Positions 34,343 to 42,870 are shown, counted from the first letter of the stretch. The stretch is DNA of 64,000 nucleotides from Salinimicrobium sediminis (GCF_900215295.1 NZ_OCMF01000003.1:310001-374000); one strand, 5' to 3'. Notes: generated from the letters alone by a model not told the origin. Translations and numbers: made by a program.

Positions 34343-34392
34343 ATTAACGTTTTATTTACATTTTAACGCGGCAAAAATTTGAAAACGTTAAT
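34343..34392. promoter_or_regulatory. perfect 11-bp inverted repeat, candidate operator
   Basis: ATTAACGTTTT (34343-34353) and AAAACGTTAAT (34382-34392), separated by 28 bp, in the leader region of the AGCS gene. Spacing and perfection suggest a regulator-binding pair rather than a terminator (no T-run). Confidence 0.55.
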
Positions 34393-34448
34393 ATTTTTAG
34401 CATCTTGCTTCGCCGAAAATTTCAATTAAACTATTCTAAAACTTCTCT

Positions 34449-36533
34449 ATGAGAAAGGCCCTACTTTCAATTTTTTCTTTGTTCTTTTTGTTTACTGCAA
34501 CCGCACAGGAGTTGCAGATAAATGCCGATGTTCAAAACCCCACCAGGGAGATCAATGATGGTTTTGTTGAGCTGCAGGTTAATGGAGGAACTCCTCCCTA
34601 CCAATATAAGTGGTCCAGCCAAAGTACACCATTGGATTCACCCAGGGCAGAAGGCCTGGTTGAGGGAGTGGACTACTCGGTTGTGGTAACCGATGCTGCA
34701 GGAAATAAAGCAGAAGAGACTTTTAAAGTTCCTGCCGAGGCAATTACCGAACATTTCAATGGAACTTTTGCTCCTATTGTTGCGAGTATGGGAAGGATCC
34801 TCTTTTGGGATCCTTTTTCGGCTATTGGTATTTACGATCCTGTAGTTTATGCCGATTATAAAAGAGTTCCTGCGCCCGAGTGGGAAGCAACCGTGGAAGG
34901 TAAGTTTATACTGGAAGAATGGTTGAAGCCGGAAGGTGCTCAGGTAAAAGAAGGAGATCCTATTGCAGTGGTCAACAAAAACGGAGAAAGTATTACGGCT
35001 AATGCCAATGCAACAGGTACCCTTAGGTATTTGGTAAAGGAAGGTGGCGTAATTTATAATTCCGAAAATAAGGAGCATGTGATTGAGCAGGGAGCACAAT
35101 ATCTTGCTGCAATCGATTATGAAAATCCAGTAGCTTTAACCCATCCTAATGGGGATTTCCAGCAAAAAGATATTCCATTTATTGTAATATGGCTGGTGCT
35201 GGGAGCTTTGTTCTTCACCTTGAGAATGGGCTTTATAAATTTTCGTGGTTTTAAACATGCCCTGCATCTTGCCAAAGGAAAATATGATGATCCAAACGCG
35301 CCGGGGCAGGTTACGCATTTCCAGGCGCTTGCTACTGCGGTTTCCGGAACAGTGGGTCTTGGTAACATTGCGGGGGTAGCCGTGGCTGTATCTTTAGGAG
35401 GTGCAGGTGCGACTTTCTGGATGATCATTGCAGGTTTACTGGGGATGTCCTCCAAATTTGTGGAATGTACACTGGGGGTAAAATATCGTTTTATAAATAG
35501 TGAAGGCCGGGTTTTTGGTGGGCCAATGAACTATTTGCGTTATGGTCTTGAGAAAAGAGGGCAAAAAGGTCTGGGGAAATTTCTGGCCGTATTCTTTGCT
35601 ATTCTTGCTATTGGAGCCTCCTTTGGAGGTGGGAACATGTTCCAGGCTAACCAGTCCTTTGTAATTCTTGCCGGAGAGTTCCCTATCCTTGCAGGAAACG
35701 GATTCATCTTTGGAATAGTCGTAGCAATCCTTGTGGGAATCGTGATCATTGGAGGTATTTCCAGTATCGCAAAAGTGACCGGAAAGATCGTTCCTATAAT
35801 GGCCGGAATTTACATTCTTGGAGCTCTTATTGTAATTGGGGTGAATATCGAAAACATCGGTCCCGCATTCACTGCAATCTGGGATGGAGCTTTTAGTCCA
35901 AGTGCCTTAAAAGGTGGGATTATTGGAGTTCTTATTGTAGGTTTCCAGAGAGCAGCATTCTCTAATGAAGCCGGAGTAGGGTCTGCAGCAATCGCCCATA
36001 GTGCGGCTAAAACTCACCATCCTCCTTCTGAAGGGTTTGTAGCTTTATTAGAGCCATTTATAGACACAGTGGTGGTTTGTACACTTACTGCGTTGGTGCT
36101 TATCTTCACAGGAATGCATGAAGTAGAGGGAATAGGAGGAGTTGAGCTTACTTCCAGTGCTTTTGGAAGTGTGATTTCTTGGTTTCCCTACGTTTTGGCA
36201 ACCGCAGTTTTCCTTTTCGCCTTCTCAACCATGATCTCCTGGTCTTACTATGGAATGCGCGCCTGGACCTACCTTTTTGGAAAGAGCAAAAAGACAGAGG
36301 TGGTTTACAAAAGTCTTTTCCTTTTCTTCGTTGTAGTTGGAGCCTCAGTTAGTCTTGGTGCCGTCCTCGATTTCTCAGATATGATGATCCTTGCCATGTC
36401 CTTTCCTAACATTATAGGACTTTATATTATGAGTGGAGAGGTGAAAAGAGATCTTGATGAATACCGTAAAAAGCTGAAAAGAGGAGAGCTCTTTAGAAAA
36501 CCAGAAAAAGAGCGGGTGAAGAAAGCTTCTTAA
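34449..36533 (+). CDS. AGCS alanine/sodium symporter with N-terminal extracytoplasmic extension
   Basis: A 694-aa chimera. After a signal peptide ([14 protein letters not shown]) comes a SprB-like repeat (about 35-100: [26 protein letters not shown]), then a segment like a biotinyl/lipoyl hairpin (about 150-230: [31 protein letters not shown], without the modified lysine context). The rest (about 240-690) is a full AGCS transporter: [55 protein letters not shown]-type segment and [11 protein letters not shown]. It transports alanine or glycine with Na+ at the inner membrane. The extension would lie in the periplasm; its use is unknown. Confidence 0.88.
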   Translation: MRKALLSIFSLFFLFTATAQELQINADVQNPTREINDGFVELQVNGGTPPYQYKWSSQSTPLDSPRAEGLVEGVDYSVVVTDAAGNKAEETFKVPAEAITEHFNGTFAPIVASMGRILFWDPFSAIGIYDPVVYADYKRVPAPEWEATVEGKFILEEWLKPEGAQVKEGDPIAVVNKNGESITANANATGTLRYLVKEGGVIYNSENKEHVIEQGAQYLAAIDYENPVALTHPNGDFQQKDIPFIVIWLVLGALFFTLRMGFINFRGFKHALHLAKGKYDDPNAPGQVTHFQALATAVSGTVGLGNIAGVAVAVSLGGAGATFWMIIAGLLGMSSKFVECTLGVKYRFINSEGRVFGGPMNYLRYGLEKRGQKGLGKFLAVFFAILAIGASFGGGNMFQANQSFVILAGEFPILAGNGFIFGIVVAILVGIVIIGGISSIAKVTGKIVPIMAGIYILGALIVIGVNIENIGPAFTAIWDGAFSPSALKGGIIGVLIVGFQRAAFSNEAGVGSAAIAHSAAKTHHPPSEGFVALLEPFIDTVVVCTLTALVLIFTGMHEVEGIGGVELTSSAFGSVISWFPYVLATAVFLFAFSTMISWSYYGMRAWTYLFGKSKKTEVVYKSLFLFFVVVGASVSLGAVLDFSDMMILAMSFPNIIGLYIMSGEVKRDLDEYRKKLKRGELFRKPEKERVKKAS

Positions 36534-36548
36534 GCCTTCCAGCATAAC

Positions 36549-37427
36549 ATGAAAAATTTCAGGTCCCATTTTGTTTTCAACAGAAGTCAGCAAAATGGGA
36601 TCTTTATTTTGGTAGCGGTCATAATTCTGCTGCAGCTGGTTTATTTTTTCTATCCTTTTTCTTCTGAAGTGGAAGAGGATCCTGAGCATGAAAAGGTGGT
36701 CCTTCAGCTGCAAAAGGAAATAGATTCCCTTAAGCAGGTGCGGTCGCAGGAAATATCCATTCCTCTTAAGCCATTCAATCCCAATTTTATTTCAGATTAT
36801 AAAGGCTATATGCTGGGAATGTCTCTTGAAGAAATTGACAGGCTTCATGAGTATAGGGCGCAGGAGCTATGGGTGAATTCTGCTGAAGAGTTTCAGGAGG
36901 TAACAGGAGTTTCAGATTCTTTGCTGAAGATCCTTACACCCTCCTTTAAATTTCCCGACTTCAGGGAGGGTGCTTCCGAAAAAAATAAGGTGTCAAAAAA
37001 GGCATTTTCCACACCGCTTCCAAAAACTGATCTCAATGCTGCCACTGCCGAAGAACTTCAGAAAATAAACGGGATTGGAGAAAAACTTTCAGCAAGAATC
37101 GTTAATTACAGGAACAGCATCGGAGGCTTCAGGGGGAATGCACAACTCAAAGATGTATACGGCTTATCACCACAGGTCATCGAAAGCCTGCTGCAAAGGT
37201 TTGAAGTAAAGCCTTCAGCAGTTGAAAAGCTTGATATAAATGCTATCACGCTGATGCAGCTCGTAGAAATTCCTTATTTGAATTATGAGCAGGCAAGGGC
37301 TGTGGTGAAATACAGGGAAGAGGTAGGAAAGATCGAAAGTTTCGATGAACTGTTAGAGATAAAGGATTTTCCCGTAGATAAATTAGACAGAATTAATTTA
37401 TATTTGACGATCAACCGGGAAAATTAA
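36549..37427 (+). CDS. helix-hairpin-helix (ComEA-like) protein
   Basis: A 292-aa protein with an N-terminal membrane helix (IFILVAVIILLQLVYFF) and a lumenal domain carrying at least two HhH motifs: LNAATAEELQKINGIGEKLSARIVNYR and DINAITLMQLVEIPYLNYEQA (each shortened), with a third, diverged at residues 85-130. ComEA-type proteins bind DNA at the cell surface during uptake, but a role in natural transformation is not shown. The gene follows the AGCS gene by 15 bp, so it is probably in one transcript. Confidence 0.8.
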   Translation: MKNFRSHFVFNRSQQNGIFILVAVIILLQLVYFFYPFSSEVEEDPEHEKVVLQLQKEIDSLKQVRSQEISIPLKPFNPNFISDYKGYMLGMSLEEIDRLHEYRAQELWVNSAEEFQEVTGVSDSLLKILTPSFKFPDFREGASEKNKVSKKAFSTPLPKTDLNAATAEELQKINGIGEKLSARIVNYRNSIGGFRGNAQLKDVYGLSPQVIESLLQRFEVKPSAVEKLDINAITLMQLVEIPYLNYEQARAVVKYREEVGKIESFDELLEIKDFPVDKLDRINLYLTINREN

Positions 37428-37486
37428 GTTTTTCTCATCCCCAAAAATTTTCAGGTTAAAGAAAACAACATTCAGAAAACAACTTT

Positions 37487-38656
37487 ATGAACAGCAGATA
37501 TTTTACAGAAGAGCACGAATTATTCAGGAAAAGCTTCCGGGAATTTTTACAAAAGGAGGTGGTGCCGCATATTGAGAAATGGGAAAAAACCGGCACTATT
37601 GAGCGTTTTATCTGGAAGAAATTTGGGGACATGGGCTACTTTGGACTCAATTATCCGGAGCAATACGGCGGACTCAATCTGGACATTTTTTATACGGTGA
37701 TCTTTCTCGAAGAATTACAAAAGATCAACAGCGGCGGATTTGCTGCTGCAATGTGGGCACATGCTTATCTTGCCATGACTCATGTTGCAAAAGAAGGCGA
37801 TGAAGCTATTAAGGAAAAATATCTTACAGGCAGTATAAGCGGTGATCTAATTGGTTGTCTGTGTATCACTGAACCCGCAGGGGGAAGTGATGTAGCCGGA
37901 ATGAAGACTACAGCCGTTAAAAAGGGTGATAAGTATGTGATCAATGGATCAAAAACCTTTATCACCAACGGGGTTTATTCAGATTATTTGGTAGTGGCAG
38001 CCAAGACAAACCCGGAATTAAAGAATAAAGGGATGAGTATCTTTATCGTGGACCGCGATACTCCCGGAATTTCTGCTACCAAACTTGATAAATTGGGATG
38101 GAGAGCGTCGGATACTGCCGAGATTGCTTTTGATAATGTAGAGATCCCGGCTTCCAACTTAATGGGAGAAGAAGGCAAAGGTTTCCCTTATATCATGCAA
38201 CACTTCGCCTTTGAGAGGCTTATTATGGGGATCAATGCGCATGCCCGTGCTCAATTCGCAATAGATTATACATTGCAGTACATGAGCGAAAGAGAAGCTT
38301 TTGGCAAGACTATTAATAAATTCCAGGCACTGCGCCACAGCATGGCCGAAATGGCAAGTGAGGTGGAGATGGCGACAGAATTTAATTATTCCATTGCCGA
38401 AAGAATGAAACGAGGGGTCTACGTAGTTAAAGAAGCCAGTATGTCAAAACTTTTATCTACCAAGATCGCAGATGAGGTGATCTACAAATGTCTTCAGTTC
38501 CTCGGGGGGTATGGATATATGGAAGATTACCCATTGGCAAGACTTTCAAGAGATAGCCGTTTAGGTCCAATTGGGGGTGGAACTTCAGAGATCCTAAGGG
38601 AGATCATTGCTAAGATGATCATCGATGGGAAGGAATATAAGCCGGCAGCGGAATAA
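37487..38656 (+). CDS. acyl-CoA dehydrogenase
   Basis: A 389-aa flavoprotein that oxidises acyl-CoA to 2-enoyl-CoA with FAD. Signatures: CLCITEPAGGSDVAGMKTTA, FITNG, GWRASDTAEIAFDNVEIP, AHARAQFAIDYTLQYMSER and the C-terminal QFLGGYGYMEDYPLARLSRD with the flavin/CoA-binding Arg region. The catalytic base of the family lies in the GGYGY / E region (…GGGTSEILREIIA…). Full length. It precedes a 12-unit heptad array. Pathway could be fatty-acid or branched-chain degradation. Confidence 0.9.
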   Translation: MNSRYFTEEHELFRKSFREFLQKEVVPHIEKWEKTGTIERFIWKKFGDMGYFGLNYPEQYGGLNLDIFYTVIFLEELQKINSGGFAAAMWAHAYLAMTHVAKEGDEAIKEKYLTGSISGDLIGCLCITEPAGGSDVAGMKTTAVKKGDKYVINGSKTFITNGVYSDYLVVAAKTNPELKNKGMSIFIVDRDTPGISATKLDKLGWRASDTAEIAFDNVEIPASNLMGEEGKGFPYIMQHFAFERLIMGINAHARAQFAIDYTLQYMSEREAFGKTINKFQALRHSMAEMASEVEMATEFNYSIAERMKRGVYVVKEASMSKLLSTKIADEVIYKCLQFLGGYGYMEDYPLARLSRDSRLGPIGGGTSEILREIIAKMIIDGKEYKPAAE

Positions 38657-38739
38657 TTCAAGATTCAAAATTCAAGATTCAAAATACTCCGGATCTTGGA
38701 ATTTGGTTCCTGGAATTTGTTGGTTGAACTACGATGTTT
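38656..38739. repeat. heptad array, 12 units, changing orientation
   Basis: Begins one base after the stop: ATTCAAG ATTCAAA ATTCAAG ATTCAAA ATACTCC, then GGATCTT GGAATTT GGTTCCT GGAATTT GTTGGTT GAACTAC GATGTTT. The first half (TTCAA) is complementary to the second (TTGGAAT/GGAATTT) so the array can fold on itself. Confidence 0.9.
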
Positions 38740-38769
38740 GAAATAAATTAAAATTAAATAATCGAATAA

Positions 38770-38799
38770 TTGCGGGTTTAGAGATTTCAATTATCTTTG
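38770..38799 (+). promoter_or_regulatory. promoter TTG-N19-TATCTTTG of rpsU
   Basis: -33 TTG at 38770-38772 and -7 TATCTTTG at 38792-38799, at the ideal spacing. Best full promoter of the window. Expected leader about 27 nt. Confidence 0.75.
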
Positions 38800-38815
38800 C
38801 ACCTTAATTTTTAAA

Positions 38816-38827
38816 GAAAGGAGGTGA
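38816..38827 (+). promoter_or_regulatory. strong Shine-Dalgarno of rpsU
   Basis: GAAAGGAGGTGA, an extended complement to the 3' end of 16S rRNA (GGAGGT core), 4 nt before the ATG at 38832. It stands out because Bacteroidota leaders normally lack such sites. In Flavobacterium bS21 is known to sequester the anti-SD, so this site makes rpsU translation sensitive to ribosomes without bS21. Confidence 0.85.
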
Positions 38828-38831
38828 CACT

Positions 38832-39026
38832 ATGTTAATTATACCAGTTAAAGACGGAGAGAATATTGATAGAGCGCTGAAGCGTTTCAAGCGTAAATTT
38901 GATCGTACAGGCACTATGCGCCAGTTGAGAGATCGGCAGGCATTCACAAAACCGTCAGTAGAACGTAGGGCTCAAATCCAAAAAGCTGCTTACATTCAGC
39001 ATCTAAGAGATCAGGAAGAGATCTAG
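38832..39026 (+). CDS. rpsU: 30S ribosomal protein bS21
   Basis: A 64-aa basic protein, MLIIPVKDGENIDRALKRFK, then RKFDRTG and a basic C-terminal helix (RRAQIQKAAYIQHLRDQEE). Its position on the platform next to the 16S 3' end lets it mask the anti-SD in Bacteroidota. It has the strong SD described above, which fits autoregulation: when bS21 is scarce, ribosomes with free anti-SD translate rpsU. It is followed by a terminator hairpin that touches the start of the recombinase gene. Confidence 0.97.
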   Translation: MLIIPVKDGENIDRALKRFKRKFDRTGTMRQLRDRQAFTKPSVERRAQIQKAAYIQHLRDQEEI

Positions 39027-39065
39027 TATCAATTCCTAAGCCTGAGTTCTTAGGTATACAATAAT

Positions 39066-39115
39066 AACTGTTGGTAGGTCAAAGTTTTCTAACTTTGCCT
39101 GTCAACAGTTTTTTT
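39066..39115 (+). terminator. terminator hairpin abutting the xerC start
   Basis: AACTGTTG…CAAAGTT (39066-39086) pairs with AACTTTG…CAACAGTT (39091-39110) over about 20 bp, with a T-run to 39115. The ATG of the recombinase begins at 39116, immediately after. A TAACTTTG element (39090-39097) lies in the right arm. Confidence 0.8.
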
Positions 39116-40021
39116 ATGCCCCAAAGCGACTTTTCAAAATTCTTCGATTACCTGGAATTCGAAAAAAAGAATTCAGTACATACCATTACTGCCTATCGGG
39201 CCGATCTTTTGACTTTTGCTGATTTTATTTCCTCCACATTCGGGAAGGAAGATCTTAGAGAGGTAAATCCATCCCAGGTGAGGAGTTGGGTAGTAAACCT
39301 GGTGGAACAGGGGCTTTCGAATTCCAGTGTAAATCGTAAGGTGTCTTCAATAAAAGCGTACTACCGATTTTTATTAAAAACAAAGCAGCTTGAGGTTTCT
39401 CCTTTGGCAAAACACCGGGCTTTGAAAACGACACGCAAGTTACAGGTGCCATTCTCGGAAACAGAAATAAACACTGCGCTGCAAAAAATCCCGGCCGAGG
39501 GTTTTGAGGAGCTTCGGAATAAATTGATGGTGGAGCTATTCTACTCAACCGGAATACGCCGCAGTGAATTAATTGGAATTAAACTGGGAGATATTGACCT
39601 TTCTTCGGGTTTATTGAAGGTGAAAGGGAAGGGGAACAAAGAGCGGTTCATACCTTTGTTGCCATCTGTAAAGGCCGGCATTACTGATTATCTTAAGGAG
39701 AGAGCGGGTGTCAAAAATGGCAATTCCGGAGACCATTTTTTTCTCACTGCAGCAGGCGTTAAAATGTATGATTCCCTTGTTTACAGAACAATTAATAATT
39801 ACTTTAGAGGAGTCTCGAGTAAGCTAAAACAGAGTCCGCACATCCTGCGTCACTCTTTTGCCACTCACTTGCTGAACCAGGGTGCTCATATAAATGCTGT
39901 TAAAGAACTTTTGGGGCATTCGAGCCTTGCTGCTACCCAGGTTTATACTCATAACAGCATGGCCGAGCTTAACAGGGTCTACAACAGTGCGCACCCCCGG
40001 AACAGAAAGAAGGGATCTTAG
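39116..40021 (+). CDS. xerC: tyrosine recombinase XerC
   Basis: A 301-aa site-specific recombinase resolving chromosome dimers at dif with its partner XerD. N-terminal SAM-like domain (FFDYLEFEKKNSVHTITAYR), catalytic Arg I in FYSTGIRRSELIG, Lys in LKVKGKGNKERFIPL, HILRHSFATHLLNQG (His and Arg II), LGHSSLAATQ (His) and nucleophile Tyr in QVYTHNSM. Complete set, unlike the integrase at 1794. The frame runs back to a TTG at 39071, but the ATG at 39116 fits the family N terminus and follows the terminator directly. XerC versus XerD cannot be settled; position between rpsU and hpf is typical of Flavobacteriaceae. Confidence 0.92.
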   Translation: MPQSDFSKFFDYLEFEKKNSVHTITAYRADLLTFADFISSTFGKEDLREVNPSQVRSWVVNLVEQGLSNSSVNRKVSSIKAYYRFLLKTKQLEVSPLAKHRALKTTRKLQVPFSETEINTALQKIPAEGFEELRNKLMVELFYSTGIRRSELIGIKLGDIDLSSGLLKVKGKGNKERFIPLLPSVKAGITDYLKERAGVKNGNSGDHFFLTAAGVKMYDSLVYRTINNYFRGVSSKLKQSPHILRHSFATHLLNQGAHINAVKELLGHSSLAATQVYTHNSMAELNRVYNSAHPRNRKKGS

Positions 40022-40048
40022 TAATCGTTTAACTAAATTTCAATTATT

Positions 40049-40354
40049 ATGAAAGTTAACTTACAGTCCGTAAACTTCCACGCCGATCAAAAACTTGTAG
40101 ATTTTATTCAGAAAAAGCTGGACAAGCTGGAAAGCCATTTCGAAAATGTAATTTATGCAGACGTATTTTTAAAGGTTGAAAAATCCAGTGATAAGGAGAA
40201 TAAAATTTCAGAAATATTATTAAGTATTCCCGGAGACGAGATCATATGTAAAAAGAGAGGGAGAAAATTCGAAGTAGGTGTAGATGAATGTGTTAATTCT
40301 TTGGAGCGCCAACTTCAAAAACGGAAAAGAAAATTTAATGTGCAGGTAGCGTAA
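40049..40354 (+). CDS. hpf: ribosome hibernation-promoting factor (short HPF/RaiA type)
   Basis: A 101-aa protein, MKVNLQSVNFHADQKLVDFI, with beta-alpha-beta-beta-beta-alpha layout (KKLDKLESHFENVIYADVFL; GDEIICKKRGRKFEVGVDEC). It binds the 30S decoding region and promotes inactive 70S or 100S particles in stationary phase. It is the short form, without the dimerising C-terminal domain. It lies 27 bp behind xerC. Confidence 0.9.
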   Translation: MKVNLQSVNFHADQKLVDFIQKKLDKLESHFENVIYADVFLKVEKSSDKENKISEILLSIPGDEIICKKRGRKFEVGVDECVNSLERQLQKRKRKFNVQVA

Positions 40355-40361
40355 AAAAGTT

Positions 40362-40380
40362 TTCTCAAAAATTTTGAGAA
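40362..40380. repeat. perfect 19-nt palindrome
   Basis: TTCTCAAAA-A-TTTTGAGAA directly behind hpf, overlapping the -33 TTTTG of the tRNA promoter. It may serve as terminator of hpf and/or as an operator. Confidence 0.65.
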
Positions 40381-40402
40381 CAGAATTAAATTTATACATT
40401 TG
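40373..40402 (+). promoter_or_regulatory. promoter TTTG-N18-TACATTTG of the tRNA/tuf block
   Basis: -33 TTTTG ending at 40376, -7 TACATTTG at 40395-40402. First tRNA begins at 40452. Confidence 0.7.
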
Positions 40403-40451
40403 CAGTCCGTTAGAAATAGCGGACTTTTTTTGTGAAAAAAGGTAGTTAAAG

Positions 40452-40525
40452 GCCGATGTAGCTCAGCTGGCTAGAGCAGCTGATTTGTAATCAGCAGGTC
40501 GTGGGTTCGAGTCCCTCCATCGGCT
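40452..40525 (+). tRNA. tRNA-Thr (TGT)
   Basis: 74 nt; acceptor GCCGATG/CATCGGC, discriminator T, anticodon TGT in loop TTTGTAA. Identical to the copy at 63053. CCA is not encoded. Confidence 0.97.
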
Positions 40526-40675
40526 CTGAAAAACCGCAGAAATGAGGTTTTTAAAGTTCTTGAAATTTTGAATTAAAAAGCTTTGGCGGGTAAATTAATT
40601 TTCAGTTAATTTGCGGCTTCAAAAATTAGCCATTCCAAAGTGATGGTTCTCTGAAATATTGAAAAGGTAAAAATT

Positions 40676-40758
40676 GGGGAGATACTCAAGCGGCCAACGA
40701 GGACAGACTGTAAATCTGTTGTTTTATAACTTCGCAGGTTCGAATCCTGCTCTCCCCA
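40676..40758 (+). tRNA. tRNA-Tyr (GTA)
   Basis: 83 nt class II tRNA with long variable arm; acceptor GGGGAGA/TCTCCCC, anticodon GTA. The next three bases happen to be CCA. Confidence 0.96.
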
Positions 40759-40764
40759 CCACTT

Positions 40765-40834
40765 TAAATTCCAAACTACAAATTCCAAATACCAAATTGG
40801 GATTTGGTGCTTGAGACTTGGAATTTAAGAATTG
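40765..40834. repeat. heptad array between tRNA genes, about 10 units, changing orientation
   Basis: TAAATTC CAAACTA CAAATTC CAAATAC CAAATTG, then GGATTTG GTGCTTG AGACTTG GAATTTA AGAATTG. The AAATTC/CAAA units of the first half are complementary to the GAATTT/TTTG units of the second. The last base is the first of tRNA-Gly. Confidence 0.85.
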
Positions 40835-40906
40835 CGGGAGTAGCTCAGTTGGTAGAGCGTCAGCCTTCCAAGCTGAATGTCGCCGGTTCGAACCCGGTCT
40901 CCCGCT
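40834..40906 (+). tRNA. tRNA-Gly (TCC)
   Basis: 73 nt; acceptor GCGGGAG/CTCCCGC, anticodon TCC in CTTCCAA loop. Confidence 0.97.
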
Positions 40907-41070
40907 CTAGGCTTTCTTTTGAAGGCTGGAGTTAAGAAGGAAGTTTGCTTCTTTTTAGCCCTTAAGATTCTCACGCTACGGCGTGTTTTTCTGCTAGGAA
41001 AAATTAGCAGCTTTTTTAGAACCTTTAGTTGTCTCCCCCAAACACAGCTTTGTTGGAGGTGACTTTTTTT

Positions 41071-41142
<72 letters not shown>

Positions 41143-41200
41143 CGAGATTTTGTATAAAATTGAACACTAATATATAACTAAGATTAAATAAGTATTAATT

Positions 41201-42388
41201 ATGGCAAAGGCAACTTACGATCGGTCCAAGCCGCACCTTAACATAGGTACGATTGGACACGTAGATCACGGAAAAACAACTTTAACAGCAGCGATTACTA
41301 AGGTAATGGCTGATGCCGGTTATTCAGAAGCTAGATCTTTTGATCAGATTGATAACGCTCCGGAGGAAAAAGAGAGAGGTATTACCATCAACTCTTCACA
41401 CGTAGAGTATTCAACTGCAAATCGTCACTATGCACACGTTGACTGTCCAGGTCACGCCGATTACGTGAAGAACATGGTAACTGGTGCTGCTCAAATGGAC
41501 GGTGCTATTCTTGTAGTTGCGGCTACAGATGGTCCAATGCCACAAACTCGTGAGCACATTCTTCTTGGTCGCCAGGTAGGTATTCCAAGAATCGTTGTGT
41601 TCCTTAACAAAGTTGACCTTGTTGATGATGAGGAGCTTCTTGAGCTAGTGGAAATGGAAGTAAGAGATCTTCTTTCTTTCTATGAATATGATGGAGATAA
41701 CGGACCTGTAATTTCAGGATCTGCTCTTGGTGCTCTTAACGGAGATGAGAAATGGACAAAAACTGTTCTTGACTTAATGGAGGCTGTTGACAGCTGGATC
41801 GAAATGCCAGAGCGTGATGTTGATAAGCCATTCCTTATGCCTATCGAGGATGTATTCTCTATTACTGGTCGTGGTACTGTTGCAACCGGTCGTATTGAAA
41901 CTGGTGTTGCAAACACCGGAGATCCTGTAGAGATCATTGGTATGGGTGCTGGAAAACTTACTTCTACTATTACAGGAGTTGAGATGTTCCGTAAGATCCT
42001 TGACAGAGGTGAAGCCGGTGATAACGTTGGTATCCTTCTAAGAGGTATTGAGAAAACTCAGATCTCAAGAGGTATGGTAATCACTAAGCCAGGATCTGTA
42101 ACTCCACACGCTAAATTCAAAGCTGAGGTTTATATCCTTAAGAAAGAAGAAGGTGGACGTCACACTCCATTCCACAACAATTACCGTCCACAGTTCTACG
42201 TACGTACAACAGACGTTACAGGAACAATTTCTCTTCCGGAAGGAGTAGAAATGGTAATGCCTGGGGATAACTTGACTATTCATGTTGAATTGATCCAGCC
42301 AATCGCAATGAACGTTGGTCTGCGTTTTGCTATCCGTGAAGGTGGTAGAACAGTAGGAGCTGGACAGGTTACTGAAATCTTAGACTAA
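41201..42388 (+). CDS. tuf: elongation factor Tu
   Basis: A 395-aa GTPase delivering aminoacyl-tRNA to the ribosome. G1 [10 protein letters not shown] (18-27), switch [14 protein letters not shown]3 DCPGHADY, G4 NKVD, then domains II and III ([47 protein letters not shown]). It sits between tRNA-Thr and tRNA-Trp, the widely conserved Bacteroidota layout, and is expected to share their transcript. Only one tuf is seen here. A hairpin follows at 42409. Confidence 0.98.
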   Translation: MAKATYDRSKPHLNIGTIGHVDHGKTTLTAAITKVMADAGYSEARSFDQIDNAPEEKERGITINSSHVEYSTANRHYAHVDCPGHADYVKNMVTGAAQMDGAILVVAATDGPMPQTREHILLGRQVGIPRIVVFLNKVDLVDDEELLELVEMEVRDLLSFYEYDGDNGPVISGSALGALNGDEKWTKTVLDLMEAVDSWIEMPERDVDKPFLMPIEDVFSITGRGTVATGRIETGVANTGDPVEIIGMGAGKLTSTITGVEMFRKILDRGEAGDNVGILLRGIEKTQISRGMVITKPGSVTPHAKFKAEVYILKKEEGGRHTPFHNNYRPQFYVRTTDVTGTISLPEGVEMVMPGDNLTIHVELIQPIAMNVGLRFAIREGGRTVGAGQVTEILD

Positions 42389-42408
42389 TTATTAAGTCTA
42401 TCATATAA

Positions 42409-42445
42409 AGTTGAGGTATTCACCCCGGTGAATGCCTTGACTTAT
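42409..42445 (+). terminator. hairpin between tuf and tRNA-Trp
   Basis: AAGTTGAGG…ATTCACC pairs with GGTGAAT…CCTTGACTT. There is no clear T-run, so an RNA-processing or stability element is as likely as a terminator. Confidence 0.5.
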
Positions 42446-42449
42446 ATAT

Positions 42450-42522
42450 ACGGGTTTAGCTCAGTTGGTAGAGCACTGGTCTCCAAAACCAGGTGTCGGG
42501 AGTTCGAGTCTCTCAACCCGTG
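42450..42522 (+). tRNA. tRNA-Trp (CCA)
   Basis: 73 nt; acceptor ACGGGTT/AACCCGT, discriminator G, anticodon CCA in CTCCAAA loop. Confidence 0.97.
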
Positions 42523-42525
42523 CAT

Positions 42526-42555
42526 AAAAAAAGAGGGATCACAAACCTCTTTTTT
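42526..42555 (+). terminator. terminator-like hairpin after tRNA-Trp
   Basis: AAAAAAGAGG / CCTCTTTTTT with a 9-nt loop. It probably separates stable-RNA processing from the secE-nusG operon, perhaps by partial termination. Confidence 0.7.
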
Positions 42556-42661
42556 CAGAAACATATTGATCAACTACATGGCCATCGAAATTCTTCCAAA
42601 GAAAAGGGGTAGTTACGGGAGCCAAAGCTTAATGGAAGTTAAGCAATAAAAATTGAATACC

Positions 42662-42859
42662 ATGGCGGGAATAGCAAATTACGTTTCAGAGTCCTATAAT
42701 GAATTAAAGAACCACGTGACCTGGCCTACCTGGGCAGAAGCTCAAAGACTTACTATCGTGGTGGTTGTGTTCTCAATAATCTTTGCATTATTGATCTGGG
42801 GTGTGGATACTGTTTTTAGCGGTGTGATAGAGCAATATTTTGAATGGATTAAATCGTAA
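42662..42859 (+). CDS. secE: protein translocase subunit SecE
   Basis: A 65-aa single-TM protein with the SecE signature NELKNHVTWPTWAEAQR and membrane helix VVVVFSIIFALLIWGVDTVF. With SecY and SecG it forms the translocon. Start: ATG at 42662 (a longer frame uses a TTG at 42653). It precedes nusG by 11 bp, the standard order. Confidence 0.96.
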   Translation: MAGIANYVSESYNELKNHVTWPTWAEAQRLTIVVVVFSIIFALLIWGVDTVFSGVIEQYFEWIKS

Positions 42860-42870
42860 AAATTATTGCT

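Noticed and set aside
39071-39115. Longer start of the recombinase at a TTG
   Set aside because: The added residues would be translated from the rpsU terminator stem and do not fit the XerC N terminus.
40759-40761. Encoded CCA end of tRNA-Tyr
   Set aside because: The other tRNAs of the window lack CCA, so the match is likely by chance.
42428-42649. Plus-strand frame across tRNA-Trp
   Set aside because: It runs through a tRNA gene and a terminator; only its last 23 codons are kept as a low-interest possibility.
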